A stretch of DNA of 64,000 bases from VRUE01 sp963742535 (GCA_963742535.1 CAVUMC010000002.1:2046001-2110000); one strand, 5' to 3'; numbered from the stretch's first letter, positions 50,442-59,509 are shown. The notes: generated by a model from the sequence alone, not told the origin. Numbers and translations: made by a program.

Positions 50442-50795
50442 ATGCGCCACCGTAAGAAGCGAAACAAGCTGAGCCGCGACGCGGCGCATCGCGAGTCCCT
50501 GCTTTCGAACCTCTCCAAGCAGCTGATCGAGCACGAGCGGATCAAGACCAGCCAGGCCAAGGCAAAGGCGGTCAAGCCCGAGGTCGAGCAATTGATCACG
50601 CTGGCCAAGCGGGGCGACCTTCACGCCCGTCGCCAGGCGCTGGCAACGCTGCACAACGACAAGTTCATCGTGCACAAGTTGTTCGAGGAGGTCGCTCCGC
50701 GTTACATCGAGCGGCCTGGCGGCTACACCCGGATCGTCAAGTTGGGTCCGCGCAAGTCGGACTCGACCGAGATGGTCTACCTCGAGCTCGTTTAG
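50442..50795 (+). CDS. rplQ: ribosomal protein bL17
   Basis: 117 residues. It contains MRHRKKRNKLSRDAAHRESL, LSNLSKQLIEHERIKTSQAK and VAPRYIERPGGYTRIVKLGP RKSDSTEM-type sequence. Last gene of the alpha operon. Only 3 bp separate its stop from that of the convergent truA gene, so no terminator fits between them. Confidence 0.97.
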   Translation: MRHRKKRNKLSRDAAHRESLLSNLSKQLIEHERIKTSQAKAKAVKPEVEQLITLAKRGDLHARRQALATLHNDKFIVHKLFEEVAPRYIERPGGYTRIVKLGPRKSDSTEMVYLELV

Positions 50796-50798
50796 CTC

Positions 50799-51533
50799 CT
50801 AGTCGTAGGAGACCGACGCCAGATAGAGACCGTGTGGCGGTGACGTGTCGCCGGCTTCGCTGCGGGCGCCTCCCAGTAGGAGGCGCTGAAAGTCATCGAC
50901 GCTGCGGCGACCCCCAGCGACCTCCAGTTGGGTGCCGAGAAGGATGCGGACCATGTTGTGCATGAAAGCGTCTGCGGTCACGCGGAAGGCGAGGATGTCG
51001 TCCTCCTCGGTCCAGGAAGCGGCGAAGACGTCGCGCTCGAAGCGGACGTGATCGGTTTGGGTGGGGGTGAAGGCGGTGAAGTCATGTGTGCCGACCAGGG
51101 CCGCAGCGCAGGCGTCGAGGGCGTCTCGATCGACTTGATGCGGCCACCAAAGGGCGTGCCCCTGCTCGAAGGGGCTGGGCGCCGAGCGGGCGAGCAAGCG
51201 GTAGCAGTAGCTGCGGGAGGTGGCGTCGTGGCGGGCGCTGAACCCGTCCGCGACGATCGCGGTTGAGCGGATGGTGACGTCAGCGGGACCCACCCCATTG
51301 AGGCGTCTTGCCAGGTTGTCGGGCAGCTCCGTGGTCGTGTTGAAGCTCGCGACCTGACCCCAGGCGTGGACGCCGGTGTCGGTCCGACCAGCGACCGTTA
51401 GCTCTACCGGCTCACGCAGCACGGTAGTCAGCGCCGCCTCGATCTCTCCCTGCACGGTGCGTAGCCAGGGCTGTTTGGCCCAGCCGCGAAAGCCGCCGCC
51501 GTCGTATTCGATGTCGAGGCGAACCGTGGTCAC
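50799..51533 (-). CDS. truA: tRNA pseudouridine(38-40) synthase
   Basis: 244 residues from GTG at 51533. The start RLDIEYDGGGFRGWAKQPWL and the catalytic-Asp motif ELTVAGRTDTGVHAWGQVAS identify TruA. RSYCYRLLARSAPSPFEQGH and DAFMHNMVRILLGTQLEVAG follow. It modifies the anticodon-arm uridines of many tRNAs. The start overlaps the ligA stop by 4 bp (GTGA). Linkage to rplQ is typical, but here it is convergent rather than codirectional. Confidence 0.95.
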   Translation of the reverse strand: MTTVRLDIEYDGGGFRGWAKQPWLRTVQGEIEAALTTVLREPVELTVAGRTDTGVHAWGQVASFNTTTELPDNLARRLNGVGPADVTIRSTAIVADGFSARHDATSRSYCYRLLARSAPSPFEQGHALWWPHQVDRDALDACAAALVGTHDFTAFTPTQTDHVRFERDVFAASWTEEDDILAFRVTADAFMHNMVRILLGTQLEVAGGRRSVDDFQRLLLGGARSEAGDTSPPHGLYLASVSYD

Positions 51534-53560
51534 TTGCCGAGCAAGTTCAGCAGGCCCGCTTCGTCGAGGATCTCTGTCTCGAATTTCTCCGCCTTGGCCA
51601 GCTTCGAGCCGGGGTTTTCGCCGGCGACGAGATAGTCGGTTTTTTTCGAGATTGAGCTGATGACCTTGCCGCCGGCAGACTTGATCAAGGCACCGGCCTC
51701 CTCGCGGGTCAGCTCCGGCAGCGTGCCGGTGAGGACCAGGGTCTTGCCTTCCAGCGGCCCACCTGTGGCACGGCGTTCGTCGGCGTTCTGCTCGAGGCGG
51801 AGCCCCTTCTCCTTCAGCTTCTCGACTAGTTCCCAGGTGCGCTCGTCGGCCAGCGACTCGGCGATCTGCACGGCCATGATCGGGCCGACGCCCTCGACCT
51901 CCTCGATCTGCTCGGGATCGGCCGTGTGCAGGGCGTCGATCGAGCCGAAGTGGTCGGCCAGCGCTTCGGCTGTGACGTAACCGACGCCCGGTAGGCCGAG
52001 CGCGTAGAGCACGCGCTGGAAGGGGCGGGCGCGGGAGGCGTCGATCGCGGTCAACAGGTTTTGGGCAGATTTCTCTTTGAAGCTCTTTCCGCCGACCTTC
52101 CGGTCCACGAGATCGTCTTCGCTCAGCTCGTAGATGTCGGCGACGTCCGCGATCAAGCCATCGCTGAGGAAATTGAGCGCCAGCTCTTCTCCCAGTCCCT
52201 CGATGTCCATCGCTCCCTTGCTGACGAAGTGCTTGACGTGCTGGGAAGCCTGCCCGGGACAGCCGGCGCGGTTGGGGCAGATCGAGAAGACCGCGTCCTC
52301 GGGCTTCTCGACCGGAGTGCCGCAGGCTGGGCATTTCTTCGGCGGTTTGACCCGTCGCGTCCCCTTCGCTCGCCGCTGGATCAGCGGCGACACGACCTGG
52401 GGAATCACGTCGCCCGCCCGCATGATGACCACCTCGTCGCCGACTCGCACGTCCTTGCGTGCCAGGTCCTCCTCGTTGTGCAGGGTGGCGGTGGAGACGG
52501 TGACGCCGCTGACGTGGACGGGCTCGAGCATCGCGAAGGGGACGAGGTGCCCGGTGCGACCGACGTTCCAGACCACGTCGAGCAGTTTCGTCGTCGCCGT
52601 GCTGGGGGCGAACTTCCAGGCGATCGCCCAGCGCGGCTCGCGACCGACGACGCCGAGCTCGCGCCAAAGGGCGCGCTCGTCGACCTTGACCACCACCCCG
52701 TCGATCTCGTAGTCGAGCTGGTCTCGTCGCCCCTCCCACCAGTGACAGCGCTTGACGACCGACTCGATGCCCTCGTGGTGCGCGGTGTCGGGATTGACCT
52801 TGAAGCCGCGCTCTCCGAGCCAGGCGACCTCGTCGCTGTGGGTGGCGAGGTCGAGCCCTCGCATCGCGCCGATTCCATAAGTCCAGACCGAGAGCGGCCG
52901 TTCGGCGGCCAGCGAGGGGTCGAGCTGGCGGATCGAACCAGCGGCCGAGTTGCGCGGGTTGGCAAAGGTCGCTTCACCCGCCTCGGCCCGCCGTTCGTTC
53001 AGGGCCTTGAAGTCGGCGATCGGCAGGTAGACCTCGCCGCGGACTTCGATCAGCTCCGGCGCGTCGTCGATCCGCAGGGGGATCGACCCGATCGTGCGCA
53101 GGTTTTGGGTGACGTCCTCGCCGACTCGCCCGTCGCCGCGGGTGGCTCCCCGGACGAAGACCCCGTTCTCGTAGGTGAGCGAGATCGCCAGGCCGTCGAT
53201 CTTCGGCTCGGTCGTGTAGCTGAACTCGGCGGCGCCGATATCGAGGCGTTTGAAGTGATTGCGGATGCGCGTCTCCCAGGCCCGCAGCTCCTCCTCGTTG
53301 CGGGCGTTGGCGAGCGAGAGCATCTGCTCGGCGTGCTCGACCTGCTCGAAGCGCTCCAGCGGCGGCGCGCCGACGCGCTGGGTGGGGGAGTCGGGGGTGA
53401 GCAGCTCAGGGTACTCGGCCTCGATCGCACGCAGCTCGTTGAGCAGCGCGTCGTACTCGTCATCGCCGATGGTCGGGTCGTCGAGGACGTAGTAACGGCG
53501 ATTGTGCACCGCCAGCTCTTCGCGGAGCTCCGCCGCGCGCTGCTCGGGTGCAACGCTCAA
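51530..53560 (-). CDS. ligA: NAD-dependent DNA ligase
   Basis: 676 residues. Domain Ia has the NAD-contacting YYVLDDPTIGDDEYDALLNE. The adenylation domain has the nucleophile Lys in TEPKIDGLAISLTYENGVFV. A CPACGTPVEKPED and CPNRAGCPGQ zinc finger, helix-hairpin-helix repeats (FQRVLYALGLPGVGYVTAEA) and a C-terminal BRCT domain (LEGKTLVLTGTLPELTREEA) follow. Full length. A TTG start overlaps the surE stop. It seals nicks in replication and repair. Confidence 0.97.
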   Translation of the reverse strand: MSVAPEQRAAELREELAVHNRRYYVLDDPTIGDDEYDALLNELRAIEAEYPELLTPDSPTQRVGAPPLERFEQVEHAEQMLSLANARNEEELRAWETRIRNHFKRLDIGAAEFSYTTEPKIDGLAISLTYENGVFVRGATRGDGRVGEDVTQNLRTIGSIPLRIDDAPELIEVRGEVYLPIADFKALNERRAEAGEATFANPRNSAAGSIRQLDPSLAAERPLSVWTYGIGAMRGLDLATHSDEVAWLGERGFKVNPDTAHHEGIESVVKRCHWWEGRRDQLDYEIDGVVVKVDERALWRELGVVGREPRWAIAWKFAPSTATTKLLDVVWNVGRTGHLVPFAMLEPVHVSGVTVSTATLHNEEDLARKDVRVGDEVVIMRAGDVIPQVVSPLIQRRAKGTRRVKPPKKCPACGTPVEKPEDAVFSICPNRAGCPGQASQHVKHFVSKGAMDIEGLGEELALNFLSDGLIADVADIYELSEDDLVDRKVGGKSFKEKSAQNLLTAIDASRARPFQRVLYALGLPGVGYVTAEALADHFGSIDALHTADPEQIEEVEGVGPIMAVQIAESLADERTWELVEKLKEKGLRLEQNADERRATGGPLEGKTLVLTGTLPELTREEAGALIKSAGGKVISSISKKTDYLVAGENPGSKLAKAEKFETEILDEAGLLNLLGK

Positions 53561-54366
53561 ACCGAGGTGGCGGCGCTTGCCGCGAGCATCTCCGCGAAAC
53601 CCCAGCCGCGCAGGTTCTCGAGGCCACCGTGGTCGGTGAGGTCGAAGTGGATCGGGGTGACCGCGATGCGGTGGTTGGCGATCGCGTTGAGGTCGGTCCC
53701 CTCGATCTCCTCGTAGCCCGGCTGCCAGCCGTAGATCTCGTAGTGCTTACGGCCACCCGTTTCGCCGATCAGCTTCAGCTCATCGTTGTAGATGCGCTTG
53801 CCCAGCTTCGTCACTTCGACGCCCTGCGGCTCACCAGCGGGGCAGTTGACGTTGATCAGGGTCGCCTCGGGCATCGCTTGGGTCATGAGGTGACGGACGA
53901 GTTGGGCGGAAAAGGAAGCCGCGGCGCCGAAATCGAAGCGACCGCTGACGTAGCCCATGCCGCCGCTCGAGGACTGCTGCGAGATGGCGATCGCGGGGAT
54001 CCCGAGCACGATGCCCTCGAAGGCGGCGGCGACCGTGCCCGAGTAGGTGATGTCGTCGCCGAGGTTGGCGCCGTGGTTGATCCCGGAGAAGATCAGGTCG
54101 GGACGGTGACCGACCAGGCCCAGCTCGGCGAAGCGCACGCAGTCGACCGGCGTGCCATCGGTCGCGTAGCCCTTGTCGCCGTCGCCGAACTCAACCTCCT
54201 CGACGGTCAGCGGCGAGCGGGTCGTGATGCTGCGTGCCGTCGCGCTGCGATTCGAATCAGGCGCGACGACATCGACGTCGACCCCCTCGATCTCACGCAG
54301 CGCCCGCCGCGCCGCCTGTAGCCCCGGCGCCGCGATCCCATCGTCGTTGGTGAGCAGAACTCGCAT
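53557..54366 (-). CDS. surE: 5'-nucleotidase SurE
   Basis: 269 residues from ATG at 54366. The metal-binding NDDG is at the N-terminus (MRVLLTNDDGIAAPGLQAAR). VAPDSNRSATARSIT, the family FSGINHGANLGDDITYSGTV AAAFEG region and the C-terminal ITPIHFDLTD-like end (AVTPIHFDLTDHGGLENLRG) follow. It dephosphorylates nucleoside monophosphates. First gene of the surE-ligA-truA unit. Confidence 0.96.
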   Translation of the reverse strand: MRVLLTNDDGIAAPGLQAARRALREIEGVDVDVVAPDSNRSATARSITTRSPLTVEEVEFGDGDKGYATDGTPVDCVRFAELGLVGHRPDLIFSGINHGANLGDDITYSGTVAAAFEGIVLGIPAIAISQQSSSGGMGYVSGRFDFGAAASFSAQLVRHLMTQAMPEATLINVNCPAGEPQGVEVTKLGKRIYNDELKLIGETGGRKHYEIYGWQPGYEEIEGTDLNAIANHRIAVTPIHFDLTDHGGLENLRGWGFAEMLAASAATSV

Positions 54367-54478
54367 CGAAGCCGATTCTAGGCGGCGGAGCCCGCGAATC
54401 CCGCGGCGCGTGGAAATGTCAAAGACGGCACATTCTGCGCACCACGCGCGAGTAAGGGCCTGCCACGATCTTTCGCGA

Positions 54479-54616
54479 ATGACCGGCCAGATTGGACCAT
54501 TCACGTCTCTCTCCGAGGCAAGTGCCACGGCGGTTGGTGCGGGAGTCGTTCTCGGCAGCGTCTGGATGGGCACGCTCGGTTTGGTCGCTGGTCATGCGCT
54601 ATGTTTGACGAAATGA
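54479..54616 (+). CDS. possible 45-aa small hydrophobic protein
   Basis: The frame reads MTGQIGPFTSLSEASATAVG and then a glycine/valine-rich hydrophobic segment (AGVVLGSVWMGTLGLVAGHA) ending CLTK. It could be a single-pass membrane peptide. The stop is 16 nt before the ATG of the next small membrane frame, suggesting a pair. No family recognised and no clear ribosome-binding site. Confidence 0.35.
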   Translation: MTGQIGPFTSLSEASATAVGAGVVLGSVWMGTLGLVAGHALCLTK

Positions 54617-54632
54617 ATTGTCTGCAATCCAA

Positions 54633-54881
54633 ATGACGAGTAGCGAAGTTCACAACGCAAACATCGGGATTGTGGTGGGTGCAATCGTTTTGGTGATCGG
54701 AGTCGCTCTTTTCAAGGGGTCGGGCGAAACCGCGCTGCAGGTGGTGGGCGCAATCTCCTTTGTGACCACCCTGGTCGTCTCCTTCGTTCTCGAGGAGCGT
54801 GAACGGCTAGGGCACGCGAAGCGTCTCAGTAAGACGCGACTTCGGCGGCGATCAGGTCCTGCTCAAGGTGGGCGAGGCTGA
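54633..54881 (+). CDS. possible two-TM small membrane protein
   Basis: 82 residues from the ATG at 54633. Two hydrophobic helices (IGIVVGAIVLVIGVALF and ALQVVGAISFVTTLVVSFVL) precede a basic tail that overlaps the 3' end of the convergent carboxypeptidase gene by 56 bp. The first 60 residues look like a genuine membrane hairpin. The tail in the overlap is less convincing. Function unknown. Confidence 0.45.
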   Translation: MTSSEVHNANIGIVVGAIVLVIGVALFKGSGETALQVVGAISFVTTLVVSFVLEERERLGHAKRLSKTRLRRRSGPAQGGRG

Positions 54882-56079
54882 GGTCGCGGACGCTTGCCAT
54901 CAGGATCGAGAAGATCATCACGCGGCCGCTGCGATTGAAGCAGTAGCCGGAGAGGTTGCTGACGGCGCGGATCGTGCCGGTCTTGGTGCGGCAGCGGCCG
55001 TAGGCAGCGGTGCCGTGCATGCGGTCGGCGACTGTGCCCTCGTGGCCGGTGAGGGCGAGATCCTGGATGAATTCATCACCGACGGTGGTGTCGCGCATCG
55101 ACTCGAGCAGACCGGCGACTTGGGACGGCGAGGCTCGATTGGAGCGGGTGAGGCCGGAGCCATCGACGGCGTGGACGCCGGATCCGTGGCCACGGGCGAA
55201 GGCTTCGACCACCTGGGCGCCGGCGGCGGTGGTCCCGGCACCGCCAAAGCGAGCCCCAATTAGCTTCATCAGCATCTCAGCGAAGAAGTTGTCCGAGTAG
55301 ACATCGGTCGTATTGACGATGTTGGTCAGCGGCGGCGATTCGACCCGCGCCAGTTCGGTGCTGTCCACAGGTGCGGTGCCGAGCGCGACCGAGGGCGAGA
55401 TGCGCACGCCGGCTTCGCGGAGGGAGCCGGCCAGGGTGCTGGCCGCGGTCAGTGCCGGATCGGTCGCGAAGCCGTAGGCACTGGGGGTGCTGTAGCCGGA
55501 ATTGAAGGAGAGGCCGGAGAGAGGGCCGATTTCGGAGCTGGTCGCGTAGCCCGAATCGGCGACGCCGCGCAGCCGGTCGAAGACGCTATCGTCGGCGTAG
55601 AGGCGCCCGGTGACCGAGTCGATGCCGGCTTCGCGCACCTGGCGCTTGAGCTGGAAGATGTTGGTGCCAAGACCGCCGAGGAAGCGTCGGTAGAAGGACG
55701 GGGTGCCCAGGGCGGGATCTCCGGCCCCGACCAGATAGAGACTGCCGTGGAGGACGCCGTTGCGATCGATTCCACCGTCGGTCTCGAGCAGGGTCGTAAT
55801 GCGCGATTCCGGCCCCAGGCGCGCCAGGGCGGTTGCGGTCGTGAAGAGCTTCATGTTCGAAGCGAGCGGCCGCGGGCGCCCAGGCGCCCGCGCGCAGAGC
55901 GTCTTGCCCGTCGCTGCGTCGACCACGAGCAGCCCGCTGGAGCCGCCTCCGCCGCGCACGAGCCGGGAACGCATCGTTGCGCAAACGTCGCTGCGAACGG
56001 CCGCTTCTGCAGCCGCAGAGAGCAATAGGGCCGCTAGCAGCAGACAAATCGCGGCGAGAAGTGCCGGGGAACGCCTCAC
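54826..56079 (-). CDS. dacB: D-alanyl-D-alanine carboxypeptidase/endopeptidase, PBP4 type
   Basis: About 417 residues from GTG at 56079 (RRSPALLAAICLLLAALLLS signal peptide, cleavage near AEA). An upstream start at 56130 would put extra residues before the signal. Active-site motifs of the S13 family are SxxK in PLASNMKLFTTATAL, SxN in DVYSDNFFAEMLMK and KTG in RTKTGTIRAVSNL. Domain segments such as VGAGDPALGTPSF and GRLYADDSVFD are typical. It trims or cleaves peptidoglycan peptides outside the membrane. It diverges from the patatin gene with 15 bp between starts. Confidence 0.92.
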   Translation of the reverse strand: MRRSPALLAAICLLLAALLLSAAAEAAVRSDVCATMRSRLVRGGGGSSGLLVVDAATGKTLCARAPGRPRPLASNMKLFTTATALARLGPESRITTLLETDGGIDRNGVLHGSLYLVGAGDPALGTPSFYRRFLGGLGTNIFQLKRQVREAGIDSVTGRLYADDSVFDRLRGVADSGYATSSEIGPLSGLSFNSGYSTPSAYGFATDPALTAASTLAGSLREAGVRISPSVALGTAPVDSTELARVESPPLTNIVNTTDVYSDNFFAEMLMKLIGARFGGAGTTAAGAQVVEAFARGHGSGVHAVDGSGLTRSNRASPSQVAGLLESMRDTTVGDEFIQDLALTGHEGTVADRMHGTAAYGRCRTKTGTIRAVSNLSGYCFNRSGRVMIFSILMASVRDLSLAHLEQDLIAAEVASY

Positions 56080-56094
56080 TTGATGAGATAATGC

Positions 56095-57348
56095 ATGTTT
56101 ATGGGCAAAGTTGTGGACATAGAGTCGCAACCGCGACGGCGCCGCAGTCGCAAACGTCCGTCAAAGACCGCCCTCGTCCTCGGCGGCGGCGGCTTTACCG
56201 GCGGCGTCTATGAGATCGGCGCCCTGCGCGCACTCGATCTACTCGCGGTCAACAGCACCGTCACCAACTTCGACGTCTATGTCGGCACCAGCGCCGGCTC
56301 CTTCGTCGCCAGCATGCTTGCCAACGGCGTCACGCCGGACGAGATGATGCAGGTGATCAACCGCCGCATCCCCTCCGACCTCGACGATCTCGATCTCGGC
56401 AAGGTGCTCAAGCCCAACTACCTCGGCTTCCTCGAAAAGGCGGCGATGCTGCCGCTGCGCACCCTCGAGCTGGCACGCAGCCTGGCCGGCATGGGCACGT
56501 TCTCCGCGATGGACCTCGGCGTCGGTCTGGCGGAGGCGCTGCCGACCGGCTTCTACTCCGGTGGCGGCATTGCCGACTACGTCGCCGGGGCGCTGAGCGA
56601 AGCGAACCGGGTCGACGACTTCCGCATGCTCGATCCGGAGCTCTACCTCACCGCGACGGATCTTGATACCTGTGAGCGGATCGTCTTCGGCGAGGACGGC
56701 TGGAGCGACGTGCCGATCTCGAAGGCGGTCCAGTGCTCGACTGCCCTGCCGATTGTCTACAAGCCGGTTGAGCTGAAGGGGCGCCAGATGGTCGACGGCG
56801 GCATCCGCTCGACCACGAACGTCGACATCGCAGTCGAAAAGGGCGCCAAATTCATCGTCGTCGTCAACCCCCTCGTCCCCTACGTCAACGACTTCCAAAA
56901 GACGATCCCGACCGTGTTCGGCACCCGCGTGCGGCGGGTCTCCGACATGGGGCTGCCGGCGATCGCCAACCAGACCTTCCGCCTGATCGCTCATGCCCGC
57001 CTGCACCAAGCGGTCGAGCAGTGGCAGGAGCGCTACCCGGGCGTCGACATCATCCTGGTCGAGCCCGAGCCCGGCGACGAGCTGATGTTTGGCACGCCGA
57101 TCATGGACTACTCGCGACGCTTGCAGATCGCCCGCCACGGCTTCGAAAGCGTCACCCAGACCCTGGCCAAGGACTACGACCGCTTCAAAGAGATCGCCGA
57201 CAAGCACGGCCTCGAGATCTCCGGCCGCCGCGTCAATCGCGTGGTCGAGCGGGCGGCGGAAGAGGAGCCCGAGCAGCTCTCGGCTTGGCGCCGGGTTCTG
57301 GAGCAGACGACTTCTGTGCTCCTACGGCAATCGGGCGAAGCGTCCTAG
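56095..57348 (+). CDS. patatin-like phospholipase
   Basis: 417 residues; an ATG two codons later is also possible. A very basic N-terminus (RRRRSRKRPSK) precedes the fold. The oxyanion-hole motif is ALVLGGGGFTGGVYEIGALR, the nucleophile elbow GTSAGS gives GxSxG, and the dyad Asp is in MVDGGIRSTTNVDIA (DGG). All three are intact, so an acyl hydrolase on lipids or lysophospholipids is expected. The C-terminal helices (QWQERYPGVDIILVEPEPGD) are as in bacterial patatins. Two palindromic elements follow the stop. Confidence 0.92.
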   Translation: MFMGKVVDIESQPRRRRSRKRPSKTALVLGGGGFTGGVYEIGALRALDLLAVNSTVTNFDVYVGTSAGSFVASMLANGVTPDEMMQVINRRIPSDLDDLDLGKVLKPNYLGFLEKAAMLPLRTLELARSLAGMGTFSAMDLGVGLAEALPTGFYSGGGIADYVAGALSEANRVDDFRMLDPELYLTATDLDTCERIVFGEDGWSDVPISKAVQCSTALPIVYKPVELKGRQMVDGGIRSTTNVDIAVEKGAKFIVVVNPLVPYVNDFQKTIPTVFGTRVRRVSDMGLPAIANQTFRLIAHARLHQAVEQWQERYPGVDIILVEPEPGDELMFGTPIMDYSRRLQIARHGFESVTQTLAKDYDRFKEIADKHGLEISGRRVNRVVERAAEEEPEQLSAWRRVLEQTTSVLLRQSGEAS

Positions 57349-57362
57349 GTTCCAAGTGGGGT

Positions 57363-57465
57363 GGAGGGTCGGGTGCCCCTCCCTCAAAGCCGTCGCGCAG
57401 CTGGAGCGAATATCCACTTCGCGACGTACCCGCTTGAGCTTTGCTGGAGGGGCACCCGGCCCTCT
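57363..57465. repeat. long intergenic palindrome, type B copy 2
   Basis: A 20-bp outer stem (57363-57382 with 57446-57465), complete if two G-U pairs are allowed, contains GTCGGGTGCCCCTCC. The 70-nt core begins ccctcaaagccgtcgcgcag and ends cttgagctttgctggagg, like the copies at 47374 and 57591 (inverted). It lies 14 nt after the patatin stop. Confidence 0.85.
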
Positions 57466-57590
57466 CTCCGGCCCGGAAGCGAGGAAGCTGGGCTTGGAGC
57501 AGGAGAACGATCCTCAAGCTTCTTTGGCGACGCCCGTCCTCACTGAAGCTTCCGTGGCGCAGAGGCGACGCAAGCTTCGATCGGGAGCTG

Positions 57591-57693
57591 GAGGGGTCGG
57601 TTGGCCCTCCAGCAAAGCTCAAGCGACCGCGCCTCGAATCGCCTATTCAATCCAGCTGCGCGACGGCTTTGAGGGAGGGCCAACCGACCCCTC
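57591..57693. repeat. long intergenic palindrome, type B copy 3 (inverted)
   Basis: A perfect 20-bp outer stem (57591-57610 with 57674-57693) with an inner CAAAGC/GCTTTG helix. Its reverse complement carries the same 70-nt core as the copies at 47374 and 57363 and has the same 103-bp length as its neighbour, but a different outer stem (GGTTGGCC in place of GGGTGCCC) that remains fully paired. It lies 8 nt past the stop of the acyl-CoA ligase gene on the minus strand. Confidence 0.85.
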
Positions 57694-57701
57694 GCACCAC
57701 G

Positions 57702-59483
57702 CTAGCTCGCGTAGAGCTTCTCGATCTCGCCCTGATGCTTGTCGGCGACGACCGCTCGCTTGACCTTCAGCGTCGGCGTCAGCTCGCCTGTTTCTTGGGA
57801 GAGATCGCGGGGGAGGATGGCGATCTTCTTTACCTGCTCGACGCGGGCGAATTTCTGGTTGATCGTCTCGACGTGGGCTTCGATCGCTTTCAGCACTGAG
57901 GCGTCTTTGGCGAGCTCGGCGGGGTCCTCTGGCAGGCCATGCTCCTTGGCGTAAGTGACGGCGTCTTCGGGGTCGAGCGTTACTAGAGCGACCAGGTAGG
58001 GCTTGCGGTCGCCGACGACGACGCACTGGGAGACCAGAGGGTGCTGCTTGATTTCGTTCTCGAGGTTGGCGGGGGTGATGTTCTTGCCGCCGGCGGTGAT
58101 GATGATGTCCTTCTTGCGGCCGGTGATCTTGAGGAAGCCGTCTCCGTCGAACTCGCCGATGTCGCCGGTGTGGAGCCAGCCGTCGACGATCGTCTCTCGG
58201 GTCGCCTCCTCGTTCTTGTAGTAGCCCTGGAAGACGTTCGGCCCCTTGACCAGGATCTCGCCGTCATCGGCGATTTTCACTTCGCAGCCGGGAAAGGGTT
58301 TGCCGATCGTGCCGACCTTGAATTCCTCGGGGGTCGAGACCGTCGCCGCGGTGGAGGTCTCGGTCATTCCCCAGCCCTCGAGCACCAGCACGCCGGCGGC
58401 GTCAAAGAAGCTGAGGATCTCGGGGCTGATCGGCGCGGCGCCGGAGACCGCGAGGCGGATCTTGCCGCCGAAGAGGCCGCGGATCTTGGAGAGCACCTGT
58501 TTGTCAGCGAACTCGTACTGCTTGCGCAGGAGGAAGCCCGGTTTGCGCCCGGCGCGCTCGGTCGCCCGTACCTTCTTGCCGGCCTTGATCGACCAGTCGA
58601 AGATCGCCTTCTTGATGCCGCCCTCTTTCTCCATCCCGCTCGTCGCGGCGGTGTAGATCTTCTCGAAGATGCGCGGCACCGAGGGAAAGTAGGTCGGGTG
58701 CAGTTCGCCCAGGTTGGGCAGGATCTTCAGTGGGTCGCGCTCCCAGTAGGCGATCGTCGTGCCGAGGTCGAAGCTGCCGAACTGGATCAGCAGGGCGAAG
58801 GAGTGGGCGAGCGGCAAGTAGAGGTAGGCGAGGTCTTCCGGTTCGATCACGCTGGTCGTGTTGACCATGTCGAGCATCGCCCGGTAGTTGCCGTGGCTGA
58901 TGATGCAGCCCTTCGGTGGCCCGGTGGTGCCCGAGGTGTAGATGAAGGTGCAGATGTCGTCCTTGGTGACCGACTGCCAGCGCGCTTCCCACTCGGAGGC
59001 GTCGCGGGCCGAGCCGCGGGCGGCGAGATCCTCGAGCGAGATCGCGTCCTCGCTGCTGCCGGTCATCCGCACCACGTGCTCGAGCAACGGCAGCTTGTCC
59101 CGTACGGCGCGGATCTTCTCCAACTGCTCGTCGTCCTCGACTACGACCACTTTGGCGTCGGAGTTCTCCAGCACGTACTGGCACTCCTCCGGCGAATTGG
59201 TCTGGTAGATCGGGACGACGACGGCGCCCGCCGAGAGCGCCGCGAAGTCGAAGTAGGTCCACTCGGGGCGAGTGTTGCCGAGGATCGAGACCTTGTCGCC
59301 CTTGTCGATGCCGAGGTCAATCAACCCGAGCGAGAGTGAGCGGACAACCTCCAGCACCTGGTCGTAGCTGCGATCGACCCAGGCGTCGTCCTGCTTGTAG
59401 CGCACCGCCGGAGCGCTGCCGTACAGCTTGGCGGAGAGCGGCAGCAGATCCGCCAGTGTCGACGATTTGGTCCCCCTCGCCAT
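57702..59483 (-). CDS. long-chain fatty-acid-CoA ligase (FadD15-like)
   Basis: A 593-residue adenylate-forming enzyme. The P-loop-like motif is CTFIYTSGTTGPPKGCIISH. The aromatic A5 region is LEGWGMTETSTAATVSTPEE. A7 contains VDGWLHTGDIGEFDGDGFLK and the A8 hinge ITGRKKDIIITAGGKNITPA. The conserved C-terminal Lys lies near GELTPTLKVKRAVVADKH. Membrane-associated acyl activation for lipid synthesis or degradation is expected. Substrate chain length is inferred from similarity to the FadD15/long-chain group. Confidence 0.94.
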   Translation of the reverse strand: MARGTKSSTLADLLPLSAKLYGSAPAVRYKQDDAWVDRSYDQVLEVVRSLSLGLIDLGIDKGDKVSILGNTRPEWTYFDFAALSAGAVVVPIYQTNSPEECQYVLENSDAKVVVVEDDEQLEKIRAVRDKLPLLEHVVRMTGSSEDAISLEDLAARGSARDASEWEARWQSVTKDDICTFIYTSGTTGPPKGCIISHGNYRAMLDMVNTTSVIEPEDLAYLYLPLAHSFALLIQFGSFDLGTTIAYWERDPLKILPNLGELHPTYFPSVPRIFEKIYTAATSGMEKEGGIKKAIFDWSIKAGKKVRATERAGRKPGFLLRKQYEFADKQVLSKIRGLFGGKIRLAVSGAAPISPEILSFFDAAGVLVLEGWGMTETSTAATVSTPEEFKVGTIGKPFPGCEVKIADDGEILVKGPNVFQGYYKNEEATRETIVDGWLHTGDIGEFDGDGFLKITGRKKDIIITAGGKNITPANLENEIKQHPLVSQCVVVGDRKPYLVALVTLDPEDAVTYAKEHGLPEDPAELAKDASVLKAIEAHVETINQKFARVEQVKKIAILPRDLSQETGELTPTLKVKRAVVADKHQGEIEKLYAS

Positions 59484-59509
59484 GCCGGGGAGGGAGTCTA
59501 GTTAAAGAG

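Noticed and set aside
57363..57693. Reading the inverted pair of repeats as terminal inverted repeats of a small transposon.
   Set aside because: The 125 bp between them encode no transposase, no target duplication is visible, and each element is complete in itself with a single copy of the same element at 47374.
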